NCBI RefSeq assembly: GCF_014200495.1
Contig: NZ_JACHBY010000007.1
Location: 62,001 to 126,000 of the forward strand
Direction of reading: 5' to 3'
Origin: Mucilaginibacter geliditolerans
Lineage (GTDB): Bacteria > Bacteroidota > Bacteroidia > Sphingobacteriales > Sphingobacteriaceae
Length of the DNA stretch: 64,000 nucleotides
The number at the start of each line of letters is the position of its first letter. Within the stretch, counting starts at the first letter, position 1. This document shows, in pieces, positions 63,570-64,000 of this stretch. A program made the position numbers and the translations under genes. The notes beneath the pieces are model-generated. The model was not told the DNA's origin, ran no database searches, and saw only the letters and a program-made list of their open reading frames with translations.

Positions 63570-64000
63570 TTAATTAGTGATAAACGGCAGGGTCGCGTTT
63601 TTATACGCAGGTTTTTGCAGTTCTGTCTTCAGATTTTTAAATATCTGCATCGGGCCTTCTGTAGCAAACATATTAACAAGCCATACAGGCAGCTCGCCTC
63701 CCGGATCCACATGCAAGCTATATTCAATTTTTATCCGGCCGTTCCCTAATGGTGTTATTACCCATTTACCATTGGAGTTGTTTATGCGTACAATTTTATT
63801 TTTTAGTGGTACCAAATTATTTACAACCGGGCCATCAACGGTAACAACCTTAGTGCCGGGGTCTTGCGTAACCGTTAAGTGTGATACAAAATCCCTGTTT
63901 TCGGCAGGCCAAGGTAAGGTCACTTCTGAATAGTAATATAGTTCTGACGGCGAAACTTGCTTAACCAATGAGCATGATTTGGTATGGTAAACCCACTCAG
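63570..64000 (-). CDS. START-domain (SRPBCC) lipid-binding protein, 5' partial
   Basis: The C-terminal part of a START-like protein that continues beyond the window edge. The frame is open past 63968 to base 64000 (adding WVYHTKSCS before LVKQVS), so the TTG at 63968 is not the true start. Features include YYYSEVTLPWPAENRDFVSH, KIEYSLHVDPGGELPVWLVN and the final helix. The VDPGG and LPWP patterns are typical of bacterial START proteins that bind lipids or hydrophobic ligands. It is convergent with the exporter, with only 3 bp between stops. Confidence 0.85.
   Translation of the reverse strand, partial: EWVYHTKSCSLVKQVSPSELYYYSEVTLPWPAENRDFVSHLTVTQDPGTKVVTVDGPVVNNLVPLKNKIVRINNSNGKWVITPLGNGRIKIEYSLHVDPGGELPVWLVNMFATEGPMQIFKNLKTELQKPAYKNATLPFITN

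Overview
The window looks like chromosome from a Bacteroidota bacterium, probably family Sphingobacteriaceae (Mucilaginibacter- or Pedobacter-like). The evidence is a SusD-type polysaccharide-utilisation locus, alpha-2-macroglobulin and DUF892 proteins typical of the phylum, TTG/TTTG-N16-TAnnTTTG promoters, few Shine-Dalgarno sites, and many dispersed palindromic intergenic repeats. The genus is inferred. I saw no rRNA, tRNA, CRISPR array, prophage or classical insertion sequence.

Region 1 (1-8232) is the end of a polysaccharide-utilisation locus: SusD (5' cut off), S1 sulfatase, GH106-like rhamnosidase, GH28 and CE12 acetylesterase. Together they suggest a rhamnose- and galacturonate-containing pectin (rhamnogalacturonan I) or a sulfated relative. 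A tight opposite-strand operon follows (12506 to 8439) with two CE4 deacetylases, a phosphoesterase, a MgtC/DUF4010 membrane protein and an orphan 90-residue protein. Then come a small membrane protein, an MFS exporter and a LysR regulator.

Region 2 (15999-27163) is signalling and secondary metabolism. A soluble kinase with eleven 63-bp tandem coiled-coil repeats, a single-domain response regulator and a REC-PAS-kinase stand together. They precede a membrane-bound single-module NRPS of the poly-lysine-synthetase (Pls) architecture with its own phosphopantetheinyl transferase, then a small HTH-like protein and a TPR histidine kinase.

Region 3 (27164-31890) is accessory. A visibly AT-rich two-gene cassette (winged-helix protein plus HEPN R-x4-H protein) lies between inverted copies of an intergenic repeat and is a candidate undescribed defence or toxin-antitoxin system. 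A nucleotidyltransferase with a 66-residue partner, a TPR protein, an acyltransferase and a patatin follow.

Region 4 (32102-50941) is mostly conserved functions: Dps, a huge thioester alpha-2-macroglobulin with an inserted TonB-plug-like segment, DoxX, type III polyketide synthase with an ICMT-like methyltransferase, LysA (carrying a repeat-derived insertion), LysC, cold-shock protein, YtxH, M1 peptidase, DUF892, Smr and a glycosyltransferase.

Region 5 (51150-64000) mixes a clan-A glycosidase, envelope-modifying acyl- and glycosyltransferases, small enzymes, a carboxylesterase, a DHA2 exporter and a truncated START-domain gene with many repeats. A DUF559 endonuclease gene there is bracketed by two exact 36-bp inverted copies of a repeat that also occurs about eight more times, suggesting a nuclease-repeat partnership.
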